The notes: a model not told the origin generated them from the sequence alone. Shown: positions 7,187 through 14,815, numbered from the stretch's first letter. The stretch: 16,414 nt of DNA from JACQFZ01 sp036396275 (GCA_036396275.1 DASWLD010000085.1:1-16414), one strand, 5' to 3'. A program made the numbers and translations.

Positions 7187-7215
7187 AATATAGGTTCGGC
7201 GTTCTATAAGGTCAA
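7187..7215 (-). promoter_or_regulatory. Sigma70-type promoter for the zapB-like/zapA pair
   Basis: Reading the minus strand, TTGACC (7215-7210) and TATATT (7192-7187) each differ from consensus at one position and are separated by exactly 17 nt. The predicted start near 7180 gives a leader of about 23 nt ending in a GGAG ribosome binding site before the GTG at 7157. Confidence 0.7.
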
Positions 7216-7318
7216 CGGTTTGGCGGTCGCGTCGATGTGGTAGTCTTTCGCGTTCTTCGCGCCGACGTTGGGGCGCGATGCCGCGCGCGCCGGCGCCGAG
7301 ACGCTTCGAGGTTCACGC

Positions 7319-7858
7319 TTGAGCCAATCGCCGACCCATCCACCCGACTACGACGAGCTTGCGGACGCCTTGCGCGATGCGGACTTCGACCTGAGTCCGG
7401 CCGAGGTTCACGGCATGATTACCGGCGCGGTGTCGGTACCGCAGGCGCGGGTGCCCGGTTCGCTCTTCTTCGGTCGCAACGCGGTGACCGCCACGCCCGA
7501 GGTCGAGTCGTTCCTGCGGCTGGTCGCGGCGTTGCAGGCGGATGTCCTTGCGCGCTTGCAGGGCGCGGATTTCGAGTTCCAGCCGCTCCTTCCCGGCGCC
7601 GACGCAGAGCTTTCCGAGCAGGTCGAGGCGCTGGCGGCGTGGGCGCGCGGCTACTTGCTTGGCCTCGCGGCGTCCGGCGCCGCCGACCCCAAACGCTTGC
7701 GAGGCGAGGTCGGCGAATTTTTGCTCGACCTGAACCGAATCAGCGAGGCCGAGATGGATGACGACGAACCGGTCGAGCAGCAAGAGCGCGAAATCGCCGA
7801 TATCGTCGAGTACCTGCGCGCGGGCGCGCAGCTGGTGTATGACGAACTGCGCGGGTGA
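7319..7858 (+). CDS. ygfB: UPF0149 family protein YgfB
   Basis: A 179-residue cytoplasmic protein of the YgfB/YecA family, all-helical and common in gammaproteobacteria. In Pseudomonas a YgfB homologue has been linked to regulation of ampDh3 and beta-lactam tolerance. Recognisable segments are DYDELADAL, LSPAEVHGMITGAV, LAAWARGYLLGLA, and the C-terminal EIADIVEYLRAGAQLVYDEL. I chose the TTG at 7319: GAGG lies 7 nt upstream, and the resulting start (MSQSPTHPPDYDEL) matches the family. The longer TTG frame from 7268 adds unconserved residues. Divergent from the zapA pair, as is usual, but not adjacent to pepP here. Confidence 0.9.
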   Translation: MSQSPTHPPDYDELADALRDADFDLSPAEVHGMITGAVSVPQARVPGSLFFGRNAVTATPEVESFLRLVAALQADVLARLQGADFEFQPLLPGADAELSEQVEALAAWARGYLLGLAASGAADPKRLRGEVGEFLLDLNRISEAEMDDDEPVEQQEREIADIVEYLRAGAQLVYDELRG

Positions 7859-7929
7859 AAACACGGGAGGGCGCGAGATCGTGAGGGAGTGGGCGAAACC
7901 CTTCGACCTCGCGCTCTCACGACTTCACG

Positions 7930-8901
7930 TTACTCGCGCTTATCCGCGGTTGTATTTTTTTTGCCGCGTATCTCGGCGGCCGTTGTTTCGAACGTGTTTA
8001 GGTGCGGGCCGCCGAGCGTCAAGGCGCGCGTCACCGCGTCCTCGGCTTCCCGCCAGCGGCCTTGGTCGGCAAGCGCCTGCGCCAGGTTGTTAAATGCGAT
8101 GCCGGACTCCGGATGCGCCGCGGCCGCGGCACGGTACGCTCGCTCGGCGCCGGCAATATCTTTCAGTGCATAGCGGCTGTTGCCGATGCCGAGTTGCGCG
8201 CCGAGGCTTTCGGGCCAGCGCGCCGCCGCGGCGCGGTAGGCGCGGGCGGCATCTTCCCACCGTTGCAACCTTTCGAATCCGACCACTGCCTGCAGGTACG
8301 GCGTTTCTTGCGCGGTATGCGGCAAGCGATCGGGCGGCATGACGACGACCGCCCAATAATCGCCACGCCGCCACGTGCGCTCGAACACGGCGAGCGGGAC
8401 GACGTGACGGCGCTCCAGGCCGGAGCGCAGCACCATTTCATCGCGCGCGAGATCGAAGCCGACGACGACGGCGTAATGCCATTTGGGATACCACGAGAAC
8501 GCGAGATTCTGCAGCACCACCACCGGATGGCCGGCTTTCACTTCGGCCAAAAGATCATCGAGCACCGGACGAAGCACGTACGGCACGGTGCCGTGGCGCC
8601 GCGCCGCGGCGAGCATTTCGAGTTGCAGACTGCCTTGACGCGCCGGAAGATAAACTTCCGGCGCGAGCGCGGCGGGCGCAATGTCGATGCCGGCCCAACC
8701 AAGCACGGTCGCGAGCGCGGCGGGTCCGCATTGGTATTCGTCTTGCGGAAAGAAAGCGACGGCGGTCAGTTCAACCGGATCGGGAAACGCCGCCGGCGAC
8801 AAACGCTCCGATTGAAGCGGCGTGGCGCAGCCGGCAATCGCCAGCACGACCAAAAATAAAAAGCCGCCCGCAACGGCGCGGGCGGCTTTGGTTTCCAGCA
8901 T
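7930..8901 (-). CDS. PA2778-family C39-like cysteine peptidase lipoprotein with TPR repeats
   Basis: A 323-residue predicted lipoprotein. Residues 1-25 form a signal peptide with lipobox IAGC (Cys25 lipidated). A papain-like C39-type domain follows: the catalytic Cys58 lies in DEYQCGPAAL and the His142 in KWHYAVVVGFD. Residues of about 205-305 form helical repeats of the TPR type (FERLQRWEDAARAYRAAA; IAGAERAYRAAAAAHPES; GRWREAEDAVTRAL). It should sit on the periplasmic face of a membrane; residue +2 after the lipidated Cys is Ala, so outer-membrane sorting is likely. The start may be the ATG at 8901 or the GTG just before it. It follows the PA2779-family gene by only a few nucleotides, and a terminator-like hairpin overlaps its first codons. 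The substrate is unknown. Confidence 0.85.
   Translation of the reverse strand: MLETKAARAVAGGFLFLVVLAIAGCATPLQSERLSPAAFPDPVELTAVAFFPQDEYQCGPAALATVLGWAGIDIAPAALAPEVYLPARQGSLQLEMLAAARRHGTVPYVLRPVLDDLLAEVKAGHPVVVLQNLAFSWYPKWHYAVVVGFDLARDEMVLRSGLERRHVVPLAVFERTWRRGDYWAVVVMPPDRLPHTAQETPYLQAVVGFERLQRWEDAARAYRAAAARWPESLGAQLGIGNSRYALKDIAGAERAYRAAAAAHPESGIAFNNLAQALADQGRWREAEDAVTRALTLGGPHLNTFETTAAEIRGKKNTTADKRE
8851..8889 (-). terminator. Intrinsic-terminator-like hairpin inside the start of the peptidase gene
   Basis: On the minus strand GCCGCCCGC (8886-8878) and GCGGGCGGC (8871-8863) form a perfect 9-bp GC stem with a 6-nt loop. It is followed at once by TTTTTATTTTT (8862-8852). This is a textbook intrinsic terminator by sequence, yet it lies in codons 5-17 of the PA2778-family gene; the T-tract encodes FLFL of its signal peptide. 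It would end or attenuate transcription after the PA2779-family gene unless translation of the peptidase prevents folding. Confidence 0.6.
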
Positions 8902-8909
8902 CACTACGA

Positions 8910-9353
8910 TCAGCGGCGGACCGGTTTCTTCACGAACGGGAAGACGTCGGTAAGCCCGAGGATGTCCGTGATCAGCAGCACGATGAAAACGAATACGAGC
9001 ACCCCGAGCGCATCGCCGCCGGCCGGGAGCTGATCGATCTTGGCGGCGAGTTGATGGACTTCGTCGTCGCTCAGCGCATCGACGCGCGCGGACACCTGCC
9101 CCGGATCTACGCCGGCGGCGAGCAGACGGTTCTTCATCTCCACGCGGCCGAGCAGATCCTGCACGCGGGCGCGGTCGAGTTCCGCCTGCTGCGCGCTGAT
9201 CACCGCTTCGGTGCCGATGACGGCGGCGTGCGCGGCCGGCAGGTGCACGCTCAAGGCGAGTACGCCGAGCGTGACGACATAGCCAATCGGTCTCGCAAGG
9301 CGGCGAAGCTTGCTCATCAGCAGTGTCTCGGTAACGCGAACATTGTGAGTCAT
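8910..9353 (-). CDS. PA2779-family exported protein
   Basis: A 147-residue protein of the family that normally accompanies PA2778-type peptidases. A signal sequence ends at about AHA|A (residues 41-44). A helical region (VISAQQAELDRARVQDLLGR) and a DALSDDEVHQLAAKID segment follow, then a hydrophobic helix at about 116-133 and the conserved tail TDILGLTDVFPFVKKP. It is likely anchored in the inner membrane by the C-terminal helix. I used the ATG at 9353 because AGGGG lies 7-8 nt upstream. The internal ATG at 9317 would give a shorter, more conventional signal peptide but has no good Shine-Dalgarno. Function is unknown; pairing with the peptidase suggests a shared envelope role. Confidence 0.82.
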   Translation of the reverse strand: MTHNVRVTETLLMSKLRRLARPIGYVVTLGVLALSVHLPAAHAAVIGTEAVISAQQAELDRARVQDLLGRVEMKNRLLAAGVDPGQVSARVDALSDDEVHQLAAKIDQLPAGGDALGVLVFVFIVLLITDILGLTDVFPFVKKPVRR

Positions 9354-9428
9354 TCAGTTTCCCCTGGTTCGGGCCGCAGCCTGGTCAGTCGATCGGAGGC
9401 GCGCAGGCTGTAAACGCGTTCAACGGAA

Positions 9429-9435
9429 GTATAAC
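9429..9435. promoter_or_regulatory. Possible back-to-back -10 elements for the divergent PA2779-family/pepP genes
   Basis: The sequence AGTATAAC reads as TATAAC on the plus strand (9430-9435) and TATACT on the minus strand (9434-9429), each one mismatch from TATAAT. Associated -35 boxes are poor in both directions, so the assignment is tentative. Confidence 0.3.
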
Positions 9436-9490
9436 AGTGGCTATCGGCGGCTCCAGTGCCGATGGGATGGGTTTGCGGCATAATGAATCC

Positions 9491-10792
9491 ATGGACATGA
9501 AAATTTTCCAGCAGCGGCGCCGCGAACTGATGCAGCACATGGAGGGCGGCGTGGCCATCGTACCGACGGCGCCCGTTCGTCTGCGAAATCGTGACGTTGA
9601 TTACCGATATCGACCGGACAGCGACTTCTACTATCTTACGCGCTTCCCCGAACCCGAGGCGGTGGCGGTGCTGGTGCCGGGCCGCGAACATGGCGAGTAC
9701 ATCCTGTTCTGCCGCGAGCGCAATCCAGATAAGGAAATCTGGGACGGCCGGCGCGCCGGCCTCGACGGCGCGCGTGAACTCTACGGCGCCGACGATGCGT
9801 TTCCGATCGAGGACATCGATGAAATCCTGCCCGGGTTGCTGGAGAACCGTAACAAGGTTTTCTATTCAATCGGTCGCAACGCCGAGTTCGACGCGCACCT
9901 GACGGCCTGGGTCAACGAAGTGCGCGCGAAGAGCCGAAACGGCGTTCACGCTCCGGGCGAGTTCGTCGATCTCGATCACCTCCTGCACGAGATGCGCCTC
10001 ATCAAGCACGCCGAGGAGATCAAGGCGCTGAAGCGCGCGGCGAAGATTTCGGGCGTCGCCCATCGGCGCGCGATGCAGGCATGCCGGCCGGGAATGAAGG
10101 AGTACGAACTCGAAGCGGAATTGCTGTACGAGTTTAGGAAGGGCGGTGCCGAGTTTCCCGCGTACTGGCCGATCGTCGGCGGCGGCGCGAACGGCTGTGT
10201 GCTGCATTACCGTGAGAACAATTGCGAGTTAAACGACGGAGATTTGGTGCTCATTGATGCCGGTGCCGAGTTCGACTGCTACGCCGCCGACATAACGCGC
10301 ACGTTTCCCGCGAACGGCCGCTACCGCGGCGAGCAGCGGGCCGCATACGAAATCGTGCTGGCGGCGCAAACCGCGGCCATGGCCGAGGTGCGCGCCGGCA
10401 AGCATTGGAACGAGCCGCATGACGCGGCGGTGCGCGTGCTGACGCGTGGACTGATCGATCTCGGACTCTTGAAGGGCGATCTCGACGGCATCGTCGAAAA
10501 GGGCGACTTCAAACGTTTCTACATGCACCGCACCGGCCATTGGCTCGGCATGGACGTGCACGACGTCGGCGACTATAAAGTTGCCGACACCTGGCGCGAA
10601 TTCGAGCCGGGAATGGTGCTGACGGTCGAGCCGGGCCTCTATATCGCGGCCGCGGCGGACATTCCCGAGGGGTTTCACAACACCGGAATCCGCATCGAGG
10701 ACGACGTCCTCGTCACGCGCAACGGCTGCGAAGTATTGACGCAGGATACGCCCAAGACGATCGATGAGATCGAGGCGTTGATGAAGAAGTAG
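9491..10792 (+). CDS. pepP: Xaa-Pro aminopeptidase (aminopeptidase P)
   Basis: Cytoplasmic dimanganese peptidase that removes an N-terminal residue preceding proline. The 433-residue product is close to the E. coli enzyme. The N-terminal creatinase-like domain is about residues 1-170 and the pita-bread catalytic domain about 175-430. The five metal ligands are visible: D256 (LIDAGAE), D267 (AADITRTF), H350 (HRTGHWLGMDVHD), E380 (TVEPGLY) and E403 (GIRIEDD). I chose the ATG at 9491 (MDMKIFQQRRREL) over the longer frame from 9437 because the family begins here. The ribosome binding site is weak and CATAAT at 9479-9484 lies just upstream. It precedes ubiH by 83 nt in the familiar pepP-ubiH-ubiI order. 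Confidence 0.96.
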   Translation: MDMKIFQQRRRELMQHMEGGVAIVPTAPVRLRNRDVDYRYRPDSDFYYLTRFPEPEAVAVLVPGREHGEYILFCRERNPDKEIWDGRRAGLDGARELYGADDAFPIEDIDEILPGLLENRNKVFYSIGRNAEFDAHLTAWVNEVRAKSRNGVHAPGEFVDLDHLLHEMRLIKHAEEIKALKRAAKISGVAHRRAMQACRPGMKEYELEAELLYEFRKGGAEFPAYWPIVGGGANGCVLHYRENNCELNDGDLVLIDAGAEFDCYAADITRTFPANGRYRGEQRAAYEIVLAAQTAAMAEVRAGKHWNEPHDAAVRVLTRGLIDLGLLKGDLDGIVEKGDFKRFYMHRTGHWLGMDVHDVGDYKVADTWREFEPGMVLTVEPGLYIAAAADIPEGFHNTGIRIEDDVLVTRNGCEVLTQDTPKTIDEIEALMKK

Positions 10793-10853
10793 CAAGCAAC
10801 AGGCGGCAAGTTGCAAGAGACGATAGAACTGCTTGTTGTTTGTCACTTGCTAC
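10789..10853. repeat. Inverted repeat between pepP and ubiH
   Basis: GTAGCAAG (10789-10796, overlapping the pepP stop) and CTTGCTAC (10846-10853) are perfect 8-bp arms. Further GCAAG/CTTG words lie between them. There is no T-tract, so it is not an obvious terminator. It may be a degenerate extragenic repeat or an mRNA structure between two genes that are normally co-transcribed. Confidence 0.4.
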
Positions 10854-10875
10854 GTGAAACTCGCAACTGATTTTT

Positions 10876-12108
10876 ATGGATTATGACATCCTGATCGTCG
10901 GCGGCGGCTTGGTCGGTGCGAGCTTGGCGTGCGCGCTGCGCGATAGCCGGCTCACCGTCGGCATGATCGAAGCGGCGACGCCGCCGCTTTCGGAGCAGCC
11001 CGGTTTCGACGATCGCACGTTGGCGATCGCGTACGGATCGCGCCGCATCTTCGAGGGATTGGGTGTGTGGGGCGCGATCTCGGAGCGCGGCGCCGCGCCG
11101 ATCGAGCGCATCCATATTTCCGACCGCGGGCGTTTCGGCTTTACCCGTTTGCGGGCACGCGATGCCGGGATCGAGGCGCTCGGTTACGTCGTGTCGGCAC
11201 CGGTGCTCGGCACCGCGCTCTATCAAGCCATCGCCGGCCGATCGAACGTACAGGTGCTGTCGCCGGCCACAGTGCAGTCGGTCGACGTCGGTGCGGAGGC
11301 GGCATGCGTGCGCGTCAGCACCGGCGGCGCCGAGCGGGAGTTGCGCGCGCGCCTGGTCGTGGCGGCGGACGGCGCGAACTCGCCGATTCGCAAGACCGCC
11401 GGTATCGCGGCGAGCCGCGTCGACTACGGGCAGACGGCGATCGTGAGTGCCGTGGCCACCGAGCGCGCGCACGAGGGCACGGCATACGAGCGCTTCACCG
11501 AGTCGGGTCCGCTGGCACTGCTGCCGGCCGGCCCCGACTATTGTGCCGTCGTGTGGACGGTGGCGGCACACAGGGTCGAAACCGTGCGCGGCTGGAATGA
11601 CGAGACGTTTCGCGGCGAACTTGAGCGTAGTTTCGGCGAGCGTCTCGGGCGTTTTCTGCGCGTCGCCAAGCGGCAATATCATCCGCTTGCGCTGACGAGG
11701 GTGCGCGAACACGCGCGCCCCCGTCTGGTGGTTATCGGCAACGCGGCGCACACCGTGCATCCGGTCGCCGGACAAGGATTCAACTTGGGTTTGCGCGACG
11801 TCGCGACGCTGGCGGAGGTGTTGATGGAGGCGGTTGACGCCGGCCGCGATCTTGGCGACCTCGAGGTATTGCAGCGCTATGCGCACTGGCGTGCGCGCGA
11901 TAACAAAGTAGTCTCGACGTTGACGCACTCGTTGATCCGAATTTTTTCCAACGACTACTGGCCGGTTGCTTGTCTGCGCGACGCCGGTCTGGTCGCCGTC
12001 GATCTGCTGCCGCCCGCGAAGCGCGGCTTGATTCGCATCACGAGCGGCCTGGCGGGCCGGTTGCCGCGGTTGGCCTGCGGTCTGCCGCTTCGGCCGATGG
12101 CGTCGTGA
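10876..12108 (+). CDS. ubiH: 2-octaprenyl-6-methoxyphenol hydroxylase, UbiH-type FAD monooxygenase
   Basis: Class A flavoprotein monooxygenase that hydroxylates a ring carbon during aerobic ubiquinone synthesis, acting at the membrane within the Ubi complex. The 410-residue protein has the N-terminal dinucleotide fold IVGGGLVG (7-14), the central VVAADGANSPIRK (DG motif) and the C-terminal FAD motif GNAAHTVHPVAGQGFNLGLRD. The GN form of this motif, not GD, is characteristic of UbiH as opposed to its paralogues. The ATG start gives MDYDILIVGGG, ideal for the family; its Shine-Dalgarno is weak. The stop overlaps the next gene's GTG by 4 nt, so the two should be coupled. Confidence 0.93.
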   Translation: MDYDILIVGGGLVGASLACALRDSRLTVGMIEAATPPLSEQPGFDDRTLAIAYGSRRIFEGLGVWGAISERGAAPIERIHISDRGRFGFTRLRARDAGIEALGYVVSAPVLGTALYQAIAGRSNVQVLSPATVQSVDVGAEAACVRVSTGGAERELRARLVVAADGANSPIRKTAGIAASRVDYGQTAIVSAVATERAHEGTAYERFTESGPLALLPAGPDYCAVVWTVAAHRVETVRGWNDETFRGELERSFGERLGRFLRVAKRQYHPLALTRVREHARPRLVVIGNAAHTVHPVAGQGFNLGLRDVATLAEVLMEAVDAGRDLGDLEVLQRYAHWRARDNKVVSTLTHSLIRIFSNDYWPVACLRDAGLVAVDLLPPAKRGLIRITSGLAGRLPRLACGLPLRPMAS

Positions 12109-13541
12109 CCGCACGGCGTAAACAAGCCGCGGCCGCCTACGACGTCGTCATCGTCGGCGGAGGCATGGTCGGTTCGTTAGCCGCGTGCGCGCTCGGCGAT
12201 TCTCCGTTGAAAGTCGCGGTGATCGAGCCGCGGCCGACACAGGAACCGCGCGGCGCCGGCTATGATCTGCGCGTGAGCGCGCTGACCCTTGCGACCAAAA
12301 CCATGTTTGAGTCGGTTGGTGCGTGGCCCGGTATCGTCGAGCGACGCTTTGCGCCGGTTCGCGCCCTGCGTGTCTGGCAGAGGCCCTCACCATCATTGGA
12401 TTCCCGCCGGGGCGCAGGCGACCCATCTGCGCCCGTTCGGCGGCACGGACACACGTTAAGTGCGTCCATGAACGCTCCGCCTCACCTCTCGCACGCGGGA
12501 GAGGGGACCCTCACCCCGACCCCTCTCCCGGCGGGAGAGGGGGATTTCGTTAGACCGGAGCCGAGCGCGCAGGCGCGCGACTTCTTTCACTCGGAGCTTG
12601 AATTCAGCGCCGCGGAAATCGGCGAACCCTGTCTTGCCTATATCGTGGAGAACAGCGTCATTGTGGCGGCGCTGCGCGAACGCCTGGAGCAGTTCACCAA
12701 CGTTCACATTGTCGACGGCGCCGTGACCGATTTCGCATTCGACCAACTGGCGGAAATCGCACTTTCCGACAACCGACGCATGAGTGCACGGCTGGTTGTC
12801 GGCGCAGACGGCGCCGAGTCGGCGGTACGCAAGCGCATGGAAACCCCCGTACGCAAATTCGATATGAACCAGGTGGGCATCGTTGCGACCGTTCGTACCG
12901 AGCGCCCGCACGATGACGTCGCGCGACAGGTTTTCCTGTCGACCGGTCCGCTCGCGTTTCTGCCGCTACCCGAACCGCATACTTGCTCGATTGTCTGGTC
13001 GGCCGACCGCGCGCGCGCCGATGCGTTGGTCGCACTCGATGACGGAAAATTCGTGGCGGAACTCGCTTCGGCTTTCGGTGGTCGCTTGGGCGTGATCGAG
13101 ACGGTAAGTGCGCGCGCCGCGTTTCCGCTCGCGCTGGCGCACGCGGATCGCTACGTGGGCCATCGCACCGCGTTGATCGGCGACGCCGCGCACACCGTGC
13201 ATCCGCTCGCGGGGCAGGGGGCGAACCTCGGATTCCTCGACGCCGCCACGCTGGCGGAAGTGGTACTCGCGGCGGCAAGCGAACGGCGCGACATCGGCGC
13301 CGAGCACGTGCTGCGCCGTTACGAGCGCTGGCGCAAGGGCGACAACCTCGCGATGATTGCCGTGACCGGTGGCTTCAAGTTGCTGTTCGGCAACGACTGG
13401 CCGATGGTGGCGGGACTGCGTGGCGCTGGATTCTCCGTGACCGATCGGATCGCGCCGGTGAAGAACCTTATCATGCGTCGCGCCTCCGGGTTGGTCGGTG
13501 ATTTACCGGCAATTGCGCGACGGGCCGGCGGTGCAGCCTAA
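12105..13541 (+). CDS. UbiI-like (UbiH/UbiF/VisC family) FAD monooxygenase with a repeat-derived internal insertion
   Basis: Second ubiquinone ring hydroxylase of the cluster, probably the C5 hydroxylase by position. The GTG at 12105 overlaps the ubiH stop (GTGA), giving 478 residues against about 400 for relatives. FAD motifs are intact: IVGGGMVG near the N-terminus, VVGADGAESAVRK, and GDAAHTVHPLAGQGANLGFLD. The extra length is one block of about 66 residues after ALRVWQ (residue 92) and before DFFHSELEFSAAEIG. Its DNA contains two tandem palindromic repeat units. The reading frame is preserved, with no stop, and conserved sequence resumes (CLAYIVENSVI). The enzyme may tolerate a surface-loop insertion or may be impaired. 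UbiF/UbiM-type specificity cannot be excluded. Confidence 0.88.
   Translation: MTARRKQAAAAYDVVIVGGGMVGSLAACALGDSPLKVAVIEPRPTQEPRGAGYDLRVSALTLATKTMFESVGAWPGIVERRFAPVRALRVWQRPSPSLDSRRGAGDPSAPVRRHGHTLSASMNAPPHLSHAGEGTLTPTPLPAGEGDFVRPEPSAQARDFFHSELEFSAAEIGEPCLAYIVENSVIVAALRERLEQFTNVHIVDGAVTDFAFDQLAEIALSDNRRMSARLVVGADGAESAVRKRMETPVRKFDMNQVGIVATVRTERPHDDVARQVFLSTGPLAFLPLPEPHTCSIVWSADRARADALVALDDGKFVAELASAFGGRLGVIETVSARAAFPLALAHADRYVGHRTALIGDAAHTVHPLAGQGANLGFLDAATLAEVVLAAASERRDIGAEHVLRRYERWRKGDNLAMIAVTGGFKLLFGNDWPMVAGLRGAGFSVTDRIAPVKNLIMRRASGLVGDLPAIARRAGGAA
12381..12578. repeat. Repeat-derived insertion within the ubiI-like gene
   Basis: This segment has no counterpart in UbiI relatives. Within it lie two tandem palindromic units: an imperfect one at 12485-12504 (CCTCTC / GAGAGG arms) and a stronger one at 12520-12542 (CCCCTCTCCC / GGGAGAGGGG around a GGC loop). 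The same repeat style occurs at 202-226. The left part (GGATTCCCGCCGG near 12398) resembles another common dispersed repeat. The translation includes LTPTPLPAGEG, which I recognise as typical of such units when read through. Edges are estimated from protein alignment by eye to within a few codons. Confidence 0.7.
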
Positions 13542-13572
13542 AAACAAACCGCCGGCACGGGGCCGGCGGTTT
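13540..13572 (-). terminator. Intrinsic terminator between the ubiI-like gene and the PhnD-like gene
   Basis: AAACCGCCGGC (13546-13556) and GCCGGCGGTTT (13562-13572) form a perfect 11-bp stem with a 5-nt loop. On the minus strand it is followed by GTTTTT, giving a proper U-tract for the binding-protein gene ending at 13595. On the plus strand the tail is TTTCGGTTCT, so it may also work for the ubiI-like gene, less strongly. Confidence 0.75.
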
Positions 13573-13594
13573 CGGTTCTATCAATGAATCCGAA

Positions 13595-14515
13595 CTAGTA
13601 GTAGTAAAGACTGTTCTTCAGCAGCTTTCCAAGGCCCGCGTAGTCCTCGCCTCTGGCCGGAACCAATTCCTCGGCATAGTGCGCGGCGCGCAGTTTCGCG
13701 GTCGCCACCTTGCCTTGCGGGGTAAGCAGGGCCTGCCGAATCTTTTCTTGCAGTTCCGGCGAAATCCGCGGGCCGGCCGAGAGCGCGTGGTTCGGCATCG
13801 CACCGTGGCGATACAGCACTTTCACCAGATTGCGGTCGATGCGATCCAAATGCCGGCGGGTGATGATCGCGCCGTCGCATCTGCCCTCGCGCAGGTTCTT
13901 GTGCATGACGTTCCAGTCGTCCGCCCCTACGATCACCGGCTGGCGCGCCGGGTTGGCGAATTGGGACAGCAGCGCCAGCGTCGCGACATCCGGCGGCGGC
14001 GGCGCGCAAACGCCGCGGCCGGCCAAGTTCTTGAGTTCACGAATCTTGGAGTTATCGGGCCGTCCGACCACCAGGTATACCGTCTCGCCGGAAAGGCGCA
14101 GCAGCGGGGTGTGGTTGATCCGCTCGATTCGCCAGCTATTCAGCGCGGCCGCGTCAAACACGAGATCGTAGGCCTCGCTGGTCATGTCCCGGCTGTAGGT
14201 CAGCCAGTTGTCGGAGTACCGAAAGACAAAGCGCTTGCCCGTCACCCGCGAGAGAAACTCGGCGATCGGCTCGTAGATCGCGGCTTGCTCGCCGTAGGAT
14301 CCGCCCGGCGGGGCACCGAAAACGTACTCGCCGCTATTCGCCCGTGCCGGTATCGGCCGATTCGTTAATGAGCCCCTTGGCGACTGTCCCGACGGGATGT
14401 GAGCAACCTTCGTTACCTTGGTCTTATCGGCGCTATCGGCCGTCGCGTGGAACGAACCGGTCAAAAGTGCCAGGCCGAGCGTGGCACCGGCGATCAGCTT
14501 GCTTATGTGGAACAT
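13595..14515 (-). CDS. PhnD-like periplasmic substrate-binding protein, solitary
   Basis: A 306-residue exported protein of the phosphate/phosphite/phosphonate-binding (PhnD, PF12974-like) superfamily. A signal peptide occupies about residues 1-27 (MFHISK, a hydrophobic core, HATA|D). The mature part shows YVFGAPPGGSYGEQAAIYEPI at the expected entry strand (broken here: YVFGAPP, then AAIYEPIAEFLSR). It continues with YDLVFDAAALNSW, ELKNLAGRGVCAPPP and RCDGAIITRRHLDRI, consistent with a two-lobe binder. Start ATG 14515 has AAGGAG five nucleotides upstream; the longer frame to 14716 is not supported. No permease or ATPase gene adjoins it, so it may serve sensing rather than transport. The ligand is not predictable from sequence alone. 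Confidence 0.83.
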   Translation of the reverse strand: MFHISKLIAGATLGLALLTGSFHATADSADKTKVTKVAHIPSGQSPRGSLTNRPIPARANSGEYVFGAPPGGSYGEQAAIYEPIAEFLSRVTGKRFVFRYSDNWLTYSRDMTSEAYDLVFDAAALNSWRIERINHTPLLRLSGETVYLVVGRPDNSKIRELKNLAGRGVCAPPPPDVATLALLSQFANPARQPVIVGADDWNVMHKNLREGRCDGAIITRRHLDRIDRNLVKVLYRHGAMPNHALSAGPRISPELQEKIRQALLTPQGKVATAKLRAAHYAEELVPARGEDYAGLGKLLKNSLYYY

Positions 14516-14815
14516 AGAGACTCCTTGTTGAGCTTCTTCCGGGGATTCTTTTTCTTCAACGGCGAAGCGGAGGGGGTGCCCGCCGCCGGCCCTCCAGACC
14601 ATAGCCGCCAAGTTGACTATTTCCACGGGGTCGGACGCAATCGCGGCACGTGACCGATCGGCGGCGGGTTTCAAATTATGGACGGCCCAGCCGCGCCGGA
14701 GTACCGGCGTGTGCACCGCCCGAATTGTCTTGACTCGGTGCTGCTCAGCGCGTTAAGGCGACACTGGCAACGTGTGTTATATTTTCGGCGGCTAAACAGG
14801 GAGCGTAAAGCTTCA
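14516..14815. other. Divergent intergenic region between the PhnD-like gene and the membrane regulator
   Basis: About 300 nt without a supported gene. The plus strand has TATATT at 14778-14783, about 13 nt before AGGGAG (14798-14803) and the GTG at 14816, but no good -35 at proper spacing. TTGACT at 14730-14735 is followed by a poor -10. An 8-bp palindrome CCGATCGG lies near 14652-14659. Weak core promoters would suit activator-dependent expression, but this is inference. Confidence 0.5.

Noticed and set aside
7879..7922. Dyad TCGTGAG / CTCACGA after ygfB
   Set aside because: Only 7 bp with a loop of about 30 nt and no T-tract; not enough to call a terminator.
8002..8859. 285-residue plus-strand open frame opposite the cysteine peptidase
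   Set aside because: The minus-strand reading has a lipobox, catalytic Cys/His and TPR pattern; the opposite frame has none.
10843..12114. 423-residue minus-strand open frame opposite ubiH
   Set aside because: A shadow of the GC-rich ubiH frame; Arg/His-rich, no domain, and the plus-strand gene has unmistakable FAD motifs.
12485..12543. Tandem palindromic units considered as a CRISPR array
   Set aside because: Only two unequal units with no regular spacers and no cas genes; they fit dispersed extragenic palindromes.
12105..13541. Considered calling the ubiI-like gene a pseudogene
   Set aside because: The insertion keeps the frame, all FAD motifs are present and the protein runs to a normal C-terminus, so a coding gene is the better description.
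10876..13541. Considered the two FAD monooxygenases as a recent tandem duplication
   Set aside because: They differ in motifs (GNAAH versus GDAAH) and overall sequence, and adjacent ubiH and ubiI is the normal gammaproteobacterial order.
14765..14783. Possible sigma54 promoter (TGGCAA...) before the membrane regulator
   Set aside because: The GC element expected about 10 nt after the GG is missing, so the -12 box does not fit.
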